Part shown: positions 34,481-42,896 of the stretch, one piece after another
Position numbering within the stretch: the first letter of the stretch is position 1
Layout: every line of letters starts with the position of its first letter
From: Actinoplanes lobatus
Lineage (GTDB): Bacteria; Actinomycetota; Actinomycetes; Mycobacteriales; Micromonosporaceae
DNA length: 64,000 nucleotides
Assembly: GCF_014205215.1 (NCBI RefSeq)
Contig: NZ_JACHNC010000001.1
Coordinates: 2,175,001-2,239,000, forward strand
Direction: 5' to 3'
The notes under the pieces: generated by a model
Databases searched by the model: none
What the model saw: the letters and a program-made list of their open reading frames with translations, nothing else
Told to the model about the DNA's origin: nothing
Translations under genes and position numbers: made by a program

Positions 34481-34843
34481 ATGCATATGACCTGTCCCAA
34501 GTGTCACGGCGAGATGCGGGTCTACGAGCGCAGCGGCGTCACGATCGACCAGTGCACCGAGTGCCGCGGAATCTTCCTGGACCGTGGCGAGCTCGAGAAG
34601 CTCTTCGCGGCCGAAGCCACCTACAACAACCGGCCCGGCACCGGAGCGCCGGTTCCCCCGCCGCCCCCGCCGCCGGCCCACCACCAGCCGGGTTACGCGC
34701 CGCCTCCGCCGCAGCCCGCCTACGGCGCGCCGGCCGCCCACTACCCGCCCGCCGCGCCGATGTACGGGCACCGGGGCCACTACCGGCGCGCCCACCACGG
34801 CCACTACCGCCGGCGCGGCTTCTTGCACGACCTCTTCGACTGA
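34481..34843 (+). CDS. zf-TFIIB zinc-ribbon protein with a His/Pro/Tyr-rich tail
   Basis: A protein of about 120 residues. The first 50 form a TFIIB-type zinc ribbon (MTCPKCHGEM, then QCTECRGIFLDRGELEKLF). The remainder is a low-complexity tail with a poly-Pro run and repeated GHYRRAHHGHYRRRG near the end. Such proteins are common in bacteria, with unknown function. An ATG at 34454 overlaps the previous stop and would add nine residues; ATG 34481 gives the usual family start. The second dispersed stem-loop element begins 5 bases after its stop. Confidence 0.8.
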   Translation: MHMTCPKCHGEMRVYERSGVTIDQCTECRGIFLDRGELEKLFAAEATYNNRPGTGAPVPPPPPPPAHHQPGYAPPPPQPAYGAPAAHYPPAAPMYGHRGHYRRAHHGHYRRRGFLHDLFD

Positions 34844-34848
34844 GCTGG

Positions 34849-35039
34849 GCTAGCTTTGCTGCGCTTCGCTCCGCGGCAAAACGCTGGGCTAGCTTTGCTG
34901 CGCTTCGCTCCGCGGCAAAACGCCTTGTAACCGGTGTCGAGGCAGGCGATTTCCCGCCGCAGCACACCCCGCTGCGTCGGCAAATCGCTTGCCTCGACAC
35001 CGGCGGCGTTTTGCGGGGACGTTGAGTGCACCGCCGTCC
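34849..35039. repeat. Dispersed stem-loop element, copy 2
   Basis: The layout is the same as copy 1. Two 39-base direct repeats start at 34849 and 34888. A hairpin follows, with arms 34931-34963 and 34971-35003, loop ACACCCC and the outer GCAAAACGCC arms. Relative to copy 1, T-A became C-G (34947/34987) and C-G became T-A (34951/34983). One C-G pair near the apex is missing from both arms. The gene-free spacer holding this element runs from 34844 to 35114. Confidence 0.85.
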
Positions 35040-35114
35040 AGCTTGGGGTGACCGCTCCGCGGCTGGACGGGTATTGGCGTGCCTCGCTGTGCGGGTTGTG
35101 CCACGGTGAGGGTT

Positions 35115-35849
35115 ATGTCTGGTGATCGGCCCGTGGATGTGGCGGCGCGGCTTGTGCGGGAGCGGTTTTCGGGGGCGCTTGCGGCCTTTCTCGGGGGGAG
35201 CGCGCCTACCGGGCGACGGACGCCGTGGTCGGATCTGGACATCGTCGTGGTTCTGGACGGGCCGCCCGCCCCGTTTCGGGAGACGCTGCGGTTCGAGGGC
35301 TGGATCGTCGAGCTGTTCGTGCAGACGGAGACCTCGATCGAGTACTACTGGGGTGTCGATGCCGAGCGGCGGCGTACTCCACTGCTGCGGATGGTGGCCG
35401 ACGGCGTGATCCTGGCCGGTGGTGACGGCGCGGCGCCGGCCTTCCAGGAGCGGGCCGTCGCACTGCTGGCGGCCGGTCCTGCGGCGCCGGACGCCGAGAC
35501 GGTCGACTATCAGCGGTACCTGTTGACCGATCTGGTGGACGATCTGCGCGGCTGTACCGACCCGGTGGAACTCGCCTATCTGGCGGCGACCCTGATGCTG
35601 GCGGCCTCCGACTTCCTTCTCCTGGCCGGGAATCGGTGGTCAGCGCGGGGCAAGTGGCTGCCCCGGCGCATCGGCGAGGTGGACCCGGACCTTCCCGGAC
35701 GACTCGTGGCCGGCCAGCGGGCGGTGGTCGTAGACGGCGACCGGGAGCCGCTCATCGCCGCCGTGCTGGCTGTCCTCGACTCCGCGGGCGGACCTCTTCA
35801 AGAAGGTTTCATGCTGTCCGGCAAAGATCCCGGCCGAAACTCAGAGTGA
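35115..35849 (+). CDS. Nucleotidyltransferase-domain protein
   Basis: A 244-residue protein with the polymerase-beta-like active-site pattern GGSAPTGRRTPWSDLDIVVV (GS near DxD) in the first 45 residues, so it is probably an aminoglycoside-type or minimal nucleotidyltransferase. A helical C-terminal region (about 130-230) is present, with LAYLAATLMLAASDFLLLAG. The substrate is unknown. No antitoxin partner gene of the HEPN type is adjacent, so it is not an obvious MNT/HEPN pair. GTGAGGG lies just before the ATG. Confidence 0.75.
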   Translation: MSGDRPVDVAARLVRERFSGALAAFLGGSAPTGRRTPWSDLDIVVVLDGPPAPFRETLRFEGWIVELFVQTETSIEYYWGVDAERRRTPLLRMVADGVILAGGDGAAPAFQERAVALLAAGPAAPDAETVDYQRYLLTDLVDDLRGCTDPVELAYLAATLMLAASDFLLLAGNRWSARGKWLPRRIGEVDPDLPGRLVAGQRAVVVDGDREPLIAAVLAVLDSAGGPLQEGFMLSGKDPGRNSE

Positions 35850-36108
35850 CTGCTCGGAAGCGCCGCGGCTCCATATTGCGCGTTTTGCCCCGCAAGAACT
35901 CATCGATTTTTGCTCGCTGAATTGCCAGCACGGTGGCGTTCATCACTCATAGTAATTACAAGACGGAGTCATTTCGCTACTTAAGAGTGAACTATTTCGA
36001 TAGGCTTCTCTTTTCGTGTGCGTTACGAAGTTACTGGAATACGCAACGTCGCGGATCTTGGGTATTGTCTCCTCGCCCCCCACTGTCGCGGCGAACGGAG
36101 GAAGAACC
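35850..36108 (+). promoter_or_regulatory. AT-rich promoter region of the YbaB-like gene
   Basis: A 259-base spacer whose middle (about 35880-36060) is markedly AT-rich for this genome, with CTTAAG and several TTCG/TATT stretches. GGAGGAAG at 36097-36104 is the ribosome site of the next gene. I see no coding sequence and no repeat shared with other spacers. Confidence 0.45.
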
Positions 36109-36438
36109 GTGACTGGAATCACCGATCACTCCCTGCGGAACGACCTGGAAGACGTCTACGGCCGGTATGAGGAGATGCGTTCCGGAGTGGACGAGCTCCA
36201 GCGCAGCCTGGCCACCATGCAGGTGAGCGCCGAATCCGAGGACGGCGTCGTCCACGCCACCGTCGATGCGGACGGCCGGCTCGTCGACCTCCGCCTCGAC
36301 CAGCAGGCCTGCCGGGATTGGAACGTGGAAACCCTGGCTCGCGTCATCGTGGAAACAGTCCAGCACGCCTCTGCTGGCACATCACGCGAGATCGAAAGTC
36401 TGGTGACCAATCACCGCAGCCCGGACAGCGAGGACTAA
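36109..36438 (+). CDS. YbaB/EbfC-like small protein
   Basis: A 109-residue protein with an N-terminal helix (NDLEDVYGRYEEMRSGVDELQRSL), a central beta stretch (AESEDGVVHATVDADGRLVDLRLD) and a C-terminal helix (VETLARVIVETVQHASAG). This order is that of YbaB/EbfC nucleoid-associated proteins. In actinobacteria such paralogues often sit alone or with WXG100 systems. A strong GGAGGAAG precedes the GTG start. DNA binding is inferred from the fold only. Confidence 0.7.
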   Translation: MTGITDHSLRNDLEDVYGRYEEMRSGVDELQRSLATMQVSAESEDGVVHATVDADGRLVDLRLDQQACRDWNVETLARVIVETVQHASAGTSREIESLVTNHRSPDSED

Positions 36439-36459
36439 TAGCACCCCCGGCCCCCAGAA

Positions 36460-36501
36460 GCGCGGCGCACGTCTCCACCCCGGACGAATTACGCGCCGCG
36501 C
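36460..36501. terminator. Candidate bidirectional terminator between the YbaB-like gene and dnaB
   Basis: GCGCGGCGC at 36460-36468 and GCGCCGCGC at 36493-36501 form a 9-base inverted repeat with a 24-base loop between two convergent genes. There is no strong T-run, so it is weak evidence. Confidence 0.4.
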
Positions 36502-36555
36502 CCGGCCACTTTCTTCTTCGGGCGGCACTACGCCGTACCGAGGAAAATGTCGTTT

Positions 36556-37998
36556 TTAGATCGCCATGTCGATGAAGCGCGACAGGTGCAGCTGAGCGGC
36601 CACCGTCACGGTGTCGGTGGGGCCGTTACGGTGCTTGGCCACGATGAAGTCGGCCTCGCCCGCGCGTGGCGACTCCTTGTCGTAGTAGTCGTCACGGTGC
36701 AGCAGGATGACCACGTCGGCGTCCTGCTCGATCGAGCCGGACTCACGCAGGTCGGACAGCTGGGGCCGCTTGTCGGTGCGCTGCTCGGGGCCACGGTTCA
36801 GCTGGCTGACCGCGATCACCGGACACTCGATCTCCTTGGCCAGCAGCTTCAGGCCACGGGAGAGCTCCGAGACCTCCTGCTGACGGCTCTCGGTCTTCTT
36901 CGGCGAGGACATCAGCTGGAGATAGTCGATCACCAGGAGGCGCAGGTTGTGGCGCTGCTTGAGGCGGCGCGCCTTGGCCCGGATCTCCATGAGGTTCATG
37001 TTCGGCGTGTCGTCCACGAAGATCGGCGCCTGACTGATCTCGCCCATCCGGCGGGCCAGCTTGGTCCAGTCGTCGTCGGAGAGCTGGCCGGAACGCAGCG
37101 TGTGCAGCGGCACCCGCGCCTCGGCGGAGAGCAGGCGCATCACCATCTCGATCTTGCTCATTTCGAGCGAGAAGATGGCGCTGGCGTGACCGTGCTGGAT
37201 CGCGGCGTTGCGGGCGAAGTCCATGCTCGCGGTCGACTTACCGAGACCGGGACGACCGGCCACGATGATCAGCTGGCCGGCGTGCAGGCCGTTGAGGAGG
37301 CGGTCGAGGTCCTGGAAGCCGGTGGGCACACCGGTCATCACGCCACCGGAGGCGCCGACCGCCTCGATCTCGTCGAGGGTGGGCTGGAGCATGTCGCCGA
37401 GGGCCGCGAAATCCTCGCTGACCCGCTTTTCGGTCACGTCGTAGATGGCCTGCTGGGCCAGGTCGACGATGTCGTCCACGTCGCGGCCGCCGTGGCCGTT
37501 CGCGCCGTAGCCCAGCTGGACGATCTTGGTGCCGGCCTCGACGAGGCGGCGGAGGATGGCCCGCTCGGAGACGATCCGGGCGTAGTAGGCCGCGTTTGCC
37601 GCGGTGGGGACGCTCTCGATCAGGGTGTGCAGGTACGGCACACCGCCGATGCGCTGGAGGTCACCGGAGTCGGCGAGGGCCGCCGCGACGGTCAGGGCGT
37701 CGGCCGGCTCGCCCCGCCCGTACAGATCGAGGATGACGTCGTAGATCGTCGCGTGGACCGGGCGGTAGAAGTCGGTGACCTTGAGGATCTCCACGACGTC
37801 CGCGATCGCGTCCTTGGAGAGCAGCATGCCGCCCAGGACACCCTGCTCGGCCGCCACGTCCTGGGGTGGGGCCTTGTCGTAGCCGCCACCACCGTCCTGT
37901 GGCCCCTTGCCGTTCCCGCCGCCGCCCCCGTTGAAGGAGCCGCCACCGCCCTGGGACGGCGGCCGCGACTCCGGCCTCGCGTCGTCGGTGATCGACAC
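36556..37998 (-). CDS. dnaB: Replicative DNA helicase DnaB
   Basis: The hexameric fork helicase. The 480-residue protein has a Gly/Pro-rich N-terminal extension (about 10-42), the N-terminal primase-interacting domain (AAEQGVLGGMLLSKDAIADV onward) and a RecA-like ATPase. The ATPase carries GRPGLGKST (Walker A), SLEMSKIEMVMRLL (H1a), LLVIDYLQLMSS (Walker B) and VSQLNRGPEQR. No intein interrupts it, unlike some mycobacterial copies. GTG 37998 has a GGAGGGGG ribosome site about 10 bases upstream, so I prefer it to GTG 38016. The 5' spacer carries DnaA-box-like repeats. Confidence 0.96.
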   Translation of the reverse strand: MSITDDARPESRPPSQGGGGSFNGGGGGNGKGPQDGGGGYDKAPPQDVAAEQGVLGGMLLSKDAIADVVEILKVTDFYRPVHATIYDVILDLYGRGEPADALTVAAALADSGDLQRIGGVPYLHTLIESVPTAANAAYYARIVSERAILRRLVEAGTKIVQLGYGANGHGGRDVDDIVDLAQQAIYDVTEKRVSEDFAALGDMLQPTLDEIEAVGASGGVMTGVPTGFQDLDRLLNGLHAGQLIIVAGRPGLGKSTASMDFARNAAIQHGHASAIFSLEMSKIEMVMRLLSAEARVPLHTLRSGQLSDDDWTKLARRMGEISQAPIFVDDTPNMNLMEIRAKARRLKQRHNLRLLVIDYLQLMSSPKKTESRQQEVSELSRGLKLLAKEIECPVIAVSQLNRGPEQRTDKRPQLSDLRESGSIEQDADVVILLHRDDYYDKESPRAGEADFIVAKHRNGPTDTVTVAAQLHLSRFIDMAI

Positions 37999-38175
37999 CC
38001 CGGACTCCCCCTCCACTCGGCCATGGCCGCTCTCACGATCGAACCGCCTCGGTACATCCCTTTCGACTGATCCGGCACCGGATTCAGTGGTTCGCTCCGA
38101 TCAAAGTCAGCACGTGAGGCTGGACCACTGTACGAATCACCGACCCGCCCGCCCAACTGCTCCGGTGGACGAGTC

Positions 38176-38240
38176 TCTGGACAACCTGTGGACAGCCCCG
38201 GCGACTCCTGTGGGTAGCCCTGTGCACACCATGTGGATAA
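38176..38240. promoter_or_regulatory. Array of DnaA-box-like 9-mers upstream of dnaB
   Basis: Four sites lie in the same orientation: TCTGGACAA (38176), TGTGGACAG (38187), TGTGGGTAG (38209) and TGTGGATAA (38232). The last is the exact complement of the E. coli box TTATCCACA. The first two differ by one base from the complement of the actinobacterial TTGTCCACA, and the third is weak. Spacings of 11, 22 and 23 bases place them on about the same helix face. They lie in the 38017-38391 spacer, which shows no gene. Confidence 0.5.
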
Positions 38241-38391
38241 CTCTCGGGTGCGACGAACCCGAGCAGGGGATTTGCTGTTCTGACCTGTGGAGGGCAGAAA
38301 AGGTTCTGGATCTGCGGAAATACCGGCTCGGGTGAGCAAGCCGTCGCACTGAGGCGTTGCGGTTCCGTCTCAGGCACGTCACCCTTTCCAG

Positions 38392-41300
38392 GTGGACCAA
38401 CGGGAGTGGGACTACGGCACCCGCATGTCGCGCAGTCGGCGCGCTGCGGGGTCTTGGCCCACCCGGGAACCGGAGATCGCGGAGCCGGAGCCCCGTTGGG
38501 CCTCTCTGACCGACACCGGCAGCATGGCTCCCAGCGACGAGGCACTGACCTGGCAGCAGCGCGCCGACGACTGGGCGCAGCAGGCCGAGATCGAGCCCTA
38601 CCAGGGTGGCGGCGGCCAGGCCGTGGAGCCGGCCAACCGCTGGTCCTCCGAGGTGACCTCCACCGGGCGGCCGACCTTCCCGGCCGACGGCGTCGGCTGG
38701 CGCACCGAGACCGCCGAGTGGCGGGCCACCGGGGCGCGCTGGCGGCAGACCACCGAGTGGCGGTCGTCCACCGGGTCGCACGTGTGGCGTTCCACCACCG
38801 AGAGCTGGCAGGACGAGGAGGAGCAGCGGGCCGCCGCGGAGCGGGAGAAACCCTCCATACCCGGCACGGCGTGGCCCACCCCCGAGTTGGAGGCCGAGAC
38901 GCCGTCCTGGCGCCGGAGCGACCCCGACACGTCCTCGTCCTGGCGGCGGAGCGATCCGGACACGTCGTCGTCCTGGCGGCGCACCGACGGCCCCGCCGTG
39001 ACCAGCCCGGTCGAGCAGACCTGGTCGAAGAGCAACCCGTCGTGGCAGCAGCCGTCGGCACAGCAGCCGTCGACTCAGACGCCGAGCTGGCAGCAGCCGC
39101 AACAGCCGCAGACGCCGAGCTGGCAGCAGCCCTCCGCCGCGGCACCGTCGTGGCAGCAGCCGCAGCAGCCGCAGCAGACGCAGCAGACGCCGTCCTGGCA
39201 GCAGCCGTCCACGCAGACCCCGTCCTGGAAGGAACCCCAGCAGACCCCGTCCTGGCAGCAGCCCTCCGCCCAGCTGCCGTCCCGCCGACGGGAGACGGAG
39301 ACCGGGGCCCCGTCCTGGAACCGTTCCGACAACCCGCCGCCGGGGGAGAACACCACCGGCATACCCCGCTGGGAGCGGACCGAGGCGCCCGGCTGGCAGC
39401 GTTCGGCCGCCGAGGACGCGCGTCACCTGGTCCGTGAGGACGACCGGGCGGCGTGGCGCCGCGAGGCGGACTACACCGAGCGGCCCACCCGGGTCGGCCG
39501 CCGCCGTGCCGCCGAGAGCGGCGGCGCCCCGGCCGGTGGCACCGGCTGGACGAGCGGTGCCGACACCGACAACTGGGCCGGCCACACCGACACCGGCAGC
39601 ATCCCCGTCGTCTCCGACCAGGCGCTCTCCCCGGACGCGACCACCTGGGGCGCCCGGTCCGCCCCGCCGTCGCGCCGTGAACGCGGGCGGTATGCCGAAC
39701 CCCCGCCGCCACCGCCGGAGCAGCCGCCGGCCCAGCGTGGCCAGCCGGAGCCCCGGCCGGGCAAGCCGCGCTACAACGCCAACCCGACGAACTGGCGCGA
39801 GGACACCGCCTCCTGGGACGCGGAGCAGGACACCAGCAACTGGACCCGGGATCCGGACACCGGCCAGTGGAGCCGTGCGGAGGACGACCCACGGGTCCTC
39901 GCCTGGCGGGCCGAGGCGGCTCGTCGCGAGTCGACGAAGCCGGACGAGCCGGGCGGTGACGGCGGGCGTCGCCCGCGGCGTGCGGAACCGGTCGGTGGGG
40001 TGCCCGGCGGGCCGCTGCCGAGCAGCTCCGTCCCCGGCCCCTCGGAGACCGGTGCGACCTGGCCGACGAGCGCCATGCCCGGCAGCCGTCCACGGAGCGC
40101 CCTGCCCGGGCCGATAAGCCCGGTCGACGACACTCAGGCGGGCCGGCGGCGGCGCGCCGAGGAGCAGACGTACCCCACCGGCAGTGCGGGCCGCCGGCGG
40201 GCGCCCGAGCCGCCCATGGCCGAGCCGATCGGTCCGGCGGCGCGGCGGGCCCCGCAGGAGCCCCGGCGTGAACCCGACGACTATCCACCGCCCGGTGGCC
40301 GGCCGGGTCCGCGGCCGCCGCAGTGGTCGGATCCCGGTGGACAGGCGCCGCGCCGGTCCGCGTACCGGGACGAGCCCTACGGGGGCGGCCGGCGTGAACT
40401 CCCGGCCGGCAGCTCGGGGCCGTCCTACCCACAGCCGGGGCCGGGTTATCCACAGCGCTCGGAGCCGTCGTACCCGCAGCAGTCCGGGCCGTCCTGGTCC
40501 GAGCCGTCGCGCCCGGAGCCCTCACGCCCGGAGCAGCCGTCCTGGTCCGAGCCGTCGCGCCCGGAGCCCTCGCGCCCGGACCAGCCGTCCTGGTCCGACC
40601 CGTCGTGGTCGGTGCAGGAGCAGCCGCAGCGCGGCCTTCCGCCGCGCGGCTCAGCGCCGCAGCAACGGCCCTACGGCACCCCGGCGGGCGCGCTTCCGGC
40701 CGGGCCGTCCGCCCCGGAGCAGCCCACCTACGGGGGTACGCCACGCGAGCTGCCGCCCGGCCGTTCCGGGTACGGCAGCCCGGCCGCCGAGTCGACGTCG
40801 AGCGGGCTGTCCTGGCTCGAGCAGGAACGTCAGCGGCTCCAGGAACCCCAGGGCCCGGCGTACGGCGGTGCCGGCGGCCCGTCCTGGCTGGACCAGGAAC
40901 GGCAGCAGCGGTCACCCAGCGCCCCGACCTCCAGCGGCCCGTCCTGGCTGGACCAGGAACGCCAGCAGCGATCAGCCAGCGCCCCGACCTCCAGCGGCCC
41001 CGCCTGGCTGGACCAGGAACGCCAGCAGCGGTCACCCAGCGCCCCGACCTCCAGCGGCCCCGCCTGGCTGGAGCAGGAACGGCAGCGGCCGGCCCAGCAG
41101 GGACCGACCTACGGCAGCGCCCGCGCCCTGCCGGCCGGCAGTGACGCCGGGTCACGCTGGACCGATCCCGCCGGGACCGGCGGCCCCCGGGCGCTGCCCA
41201 CCGGAGGCGGCGCCTCGTCCTGGTCGGAGCAGCAGAAGCCGGCGTACGGCGACGGCGACCTGTCCGGTCGCTGGCCGGACCCGCTGGCGGACCAGTCCGG

Positions 41301-42063
41301 CCGGGGTGGCTACGGCGACCAGGGCGCCGGTGGTGGTTTCGGTGAGCGCCCGCCCATGGCGGACTGGCTCGCCGCCGAACGCGCCAACCGGCGCGGGGCC
41401 GACTATCGAGGGAGCGCCGGGCAGGACGGTGAGACCGACTGGCGCCAGGAGCTGTCCCGCCAAAATGAACTCGCCGAGGGCGAGTCCCGCCGTTACGACA
41501 CGTCGGACTTTCCCCCCTTTCGGCCAAGTGGCTCGGCCGCGGTCGCCGGAGCGTCGAATCTGGCCCTGAGCGCCACGTCAGTGATCTCGACAGCCCCGGG
41601 GGGTGACTCCCCTACCGGGGACGACACTTCGTGGCCGCCACGGCGTTCCACGGGCGCTTTCCAGGGCACCGGATCGTACGAGCGGCGGCCGATGAGCGGC
41701 GATCTCCTCGCCGGTCGCTCGCCCGACCTGCTGGACCCGGTCGACGACGAGGAAGAGCCGGAGGTCAGCAGCCCGCTGGCCGCGGTTGGCTACACCGTCG
41801 TGTGGTACGGCGTACCGGTCGTGCTCTTCGTCCTGGCGATGTTCCTGCTGAACAGCGGGCAACGTTCGACCGCGCTGGACACGCTGGCCGGTGCCGCACC
41901 CGAGTTCGGCATCGCACTCGTGCTGAGCATGCTGGTGGCCTTCGGCCTTCGGTCGGCGACGACGGCCTGGAAGTCGCCGAGCATCGGCCTGGCGGCGGCG
42001 GTGGTCGGTGGCGGCCTGGCCACCGTGTTGAGTTCCGCCATCACCGGCAACAGCCTGAGCTAG
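38392..42063 (+). CDS. Giant Trp/Gln/Pro-rich repeat protein with C-terminal membrane helices
   Basis: A 1,223-residue protein of unknown function. Residues about 100-145 place tryptophan every 6-9 residues (W-R-x-T pattern). Next come three SWRRSDPDTSS repeats, about nine SWQQP-type repeats, then W-x6-W segments with DT (TNWREDTASWDAEQDTSNW). Further on are SRPEPSRPEQ repeats and a 20-residue repeat (SWLDQERQQRSPSAPTSSGP). The last 110 residues hold three hydrophobic segments, so it is probably held in the membrane by its C-terminal end. It is divergent from dnaB and convergent with rplI. GTG 38392 lacks a ribosome site; ATG 38425 is possible. Confidence 0.8.
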   Translation: MDQREWDYGTRMSRSRRAAGSWPTREPEIAEPEPRWASLTDTGSMAPSDEALTWQQRADDWAQQAEIEPYQGGGGQAVEPANRWSSEVTSTGRPTFPADGVGWRTETAEWRATGARWRQTTEWRSSTGSHVWRSTTESWQDEEEQRAAAEREKPSIPGTAWPTPELEAETPSWRRSDPDTSSSWRRSDPDTSSSWRRTDGPAVTSPVEQTWSKSNPSWQQPSAQQPSTQTPSWQQPQQPQTPSWQQPSAAAPSWQQPQQPQQTQQTPSWQQPSTQTPSWKEPQQTPSWQQPSAQLPSRRRETETGAPSWNRSDNPPPGENTTGIPRWERTEAPGWQRSAAEDARHLVREDDRAAWRREADYTERPTRVGRRRAAESGGAPAGGTGWTSGADTDNWAGHTDTGSIPVVSDQALSPDATTWGARSAPPSRRERGRYAEPPPPPPEQPPAQRGQPEPRPGKPRYNANPTNWREDTASWDAEQDTSNWTRDPDTGQWSRAEDDPRVLAWRAEAARRESTKPDEPGGDGGRRPRRAEPVGGVPGGPLPSSSVPGPSETGATWPTSAMPGSRPRSALPGPISPVDDTQAGRRRRAEEQTYPTGSAGRRRAPEPPMAEPIGPAARRAPQEPRREPDDYPPPGGRPGPRPPQWSDPGGQAPRRSAYRDEPYGGGRRELPAGSSGPSYPQPGPGYPQRSEPSYPQQSGPSWSEPSRPEPSRPEQPSWSEPSRPEPSRPDQPSWSDPSWSVQEQPQRGLPPRGSAPQQRPYGTPAGALPAGPSAPEQPTYGGTPRELPPGRSGYGSPAAESTSSGLSWLEQERQRLQEPQGPAYGGAGGPSWLDQERQQRSPSAPTSSGPSWLDQERQQRSASAPTSSGPAWLDQERQQRSPSAPTSSGPAWLEQERQRPAQQGPTYGSARALPAGSDAGSRWTDPAGTGGPRALPTGGGASSWSEQQKPAYGDGDLSGRWPDPLADQSGRGGYGDQGAGGGFGERPPMADWLAAERANRRGADYRGSAGQDGETDWRQELSRQNELAEGESRRYDTSDFPPFRPSGSAAVAGASNLALSATSVISTAPGGDSPTGDDTSWPPRRSTGAFQGTGSYERRPMSGDLLAGRSPDLLDPVDDEEEPEVSSPLAAVGYTVVWYGVPVVLFVLAMFLLNSGQRSTALDTLAGAAPEFGIALVLSMLVAFGLRSATTAWKSPSIGLAAAVVGGGLATVLSSAITGNSLS
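40881..41090. repeat. 60-base in-frame tandem repeat in the giant Trp-rich gene
   Basis: About 3.5 units with an exact 60-base period encode WLDQERQQRSPSAPTSSGP-type segments that differ at few bases. Degenerate relatives flank the array. The units stay in frame, so expansion lengthens the protein. Confidence 0.85.
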
Positions 42064-42106
42064 CCGGCTGCGGCCGGAAACAGCCGGCTGCGGGCCAGGA
42101 ACACGA

Positions 42107-42136
42107 AAGGCGCCCCGGGCGAGCCCGGAGCGCCTT
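42107..42136. terminator. Bidirectional terminator hairpin after rplI
   Basis: AAGGCGCCCCGGGC at 42107-42120 pairs with 42123-42136 over 14 positions with one mismatch. It sits between the convergent stops of rplI and the giant Trp-rich gene and probably ends both transcripts. Confidence 0.65.
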
Positions 42137-42152
42137 CGGCGTAGTGCGGAGA

Positions 42153-42602
42153 CTACTTGGCGGCCACCACGTTCACCGGGAACGTCGCGGTCACCTCGGG
42201 GTGAAGCTTGACCTGCACGTTGTACGAGCCGGTGGTCTTGATGTGACCCGGGAGCTCGAGACGACGCCGGTCGAGAGCCGGACCGCCGGCGGCCTTGACC
42301 GCGTCGACGATCTCGGCCGGGGTGATCGAGCCGAAGAGGCGGCCACCGTTGCCGGAGCGCGCCTTCAGCGTGACCTTGAGGCCGGCCAGCTGGCCCTTGA
42401 CCTCGTTGGCCTGGCCCAGGTCACGGATCTCACGAGCCTCGCGGGCCCGCTTGATCACGACGACCTGCTTCTCGGCGCCCTTGGTCCACTGGATCGCGAA
42501 CCCCTGCGGGAGCAGGTAGTTGCGGCCGTAGCCGTTCTTCACCTCGACGATGTCGCCGGGGGTGCCGAGGCCGGACACTTCATGAGTGAGGATGATCTTC
42601 AT
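42153..42602 (-). CDS. rplI: 50S ribosomal protein L9
   Basis: A 149-residue large-subunit protein with the two-domain L9 shape. The N-terminal RNA-binding domain is [20 protein letters not shown] followed by [17 protein letters not shown] long linker helix comes next ([18 protein letters not shown]), then the C-terminal domain ([20 protein letters not shown]). It is the last gene of the operon rpsF-ssb-rpsR-rplI. A GAGAGGGGGCA ribosome site precedes the ATG. Confidence 0.97.
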   Translation of the reverse strand: MKIILTHEVSGLGTPGDIVEVKNGYGRNYLLPQGFAIQWTKGAEKQVVVIKRAREAREIRDLGQANEVKGQLAGLKVTLKARSGNGGRLFGSITPAEIVDAVKAAGGPALDRRRLELPGHIKTTGSYNVQVKLHPEVTATFPVNVVAAK

Positions 42603-42616
42603 CTCGGTGCCCCCTC

Positions 42617-42856
42617 TCAGCGCGCCGTGGCCGTGTACGGCAGGAGCGCCATCTCACGGGCGTTCTTGACCGCGCGGGCGATCTGCCGCTGCTGCTGGGA
42701 GGTCACACCGGTGACGCGGCGGGCACGAATCTTGCCGCGGTCGGAGATGAACTTCCGCAGGAGCGCGGTGTCCTTGTAGTCGATGTAGGTGATCCCGTCC
42801 TTGTCGAGCGGGTTCACCTTCTTCTTCGGCTTGCGAAGCGCCGCAGCCTTAGCCAT
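42617..42856 (-). CDS. rpsR: 30S ribosomal protein S18
   Basis: A 79-residue small-subunit protein that pairs with S6 in the platform. The core reads [20 protein letters not shown] and [20 protein letters not shown], with the usual basic N terminus ([14 protein letters not shown]). No zinc-type CxxC is present, so it is the cysteine-free paralogue class. It lies 14 bases upstream of rplI and downstream of ssb. Confidence 0.97.
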   Translation of the reverse strand: MAKAAALRKPKKKVNPLDKDGITYIDYKDTALLRKFISDRGKIRARRVTGVTSQQQRQIARAVKNAREMALLPYTATAR

Positions 42857-42896
42857 TGCTCAAACTCCTGTTAGTGATCCTGGAAAGCCCGGAGGC

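Noticed and set aside
35115..35849. MNT/HEPN toxin-antitoxin pair
   Set aside because: Only the nucleotidyltransferase-like gene is present. The neighbours are a zinc-ribbon protein and a YbaB-like protein, with no HEPN gene.
36556..37998. Intein in dnaB
   Set aside because: Walker A and the following motifs are continuous and the length is normal for an intein-free helicase.
38084..41527. 1,147-codon open frame on the minus strand opposite the giant Trp-rich gene
   Set aside because: The sequence is Arg/Pro/Ala shadow. The plus-strand frame has in-frame repeats and terminal membrane helices, which show where selection acts.
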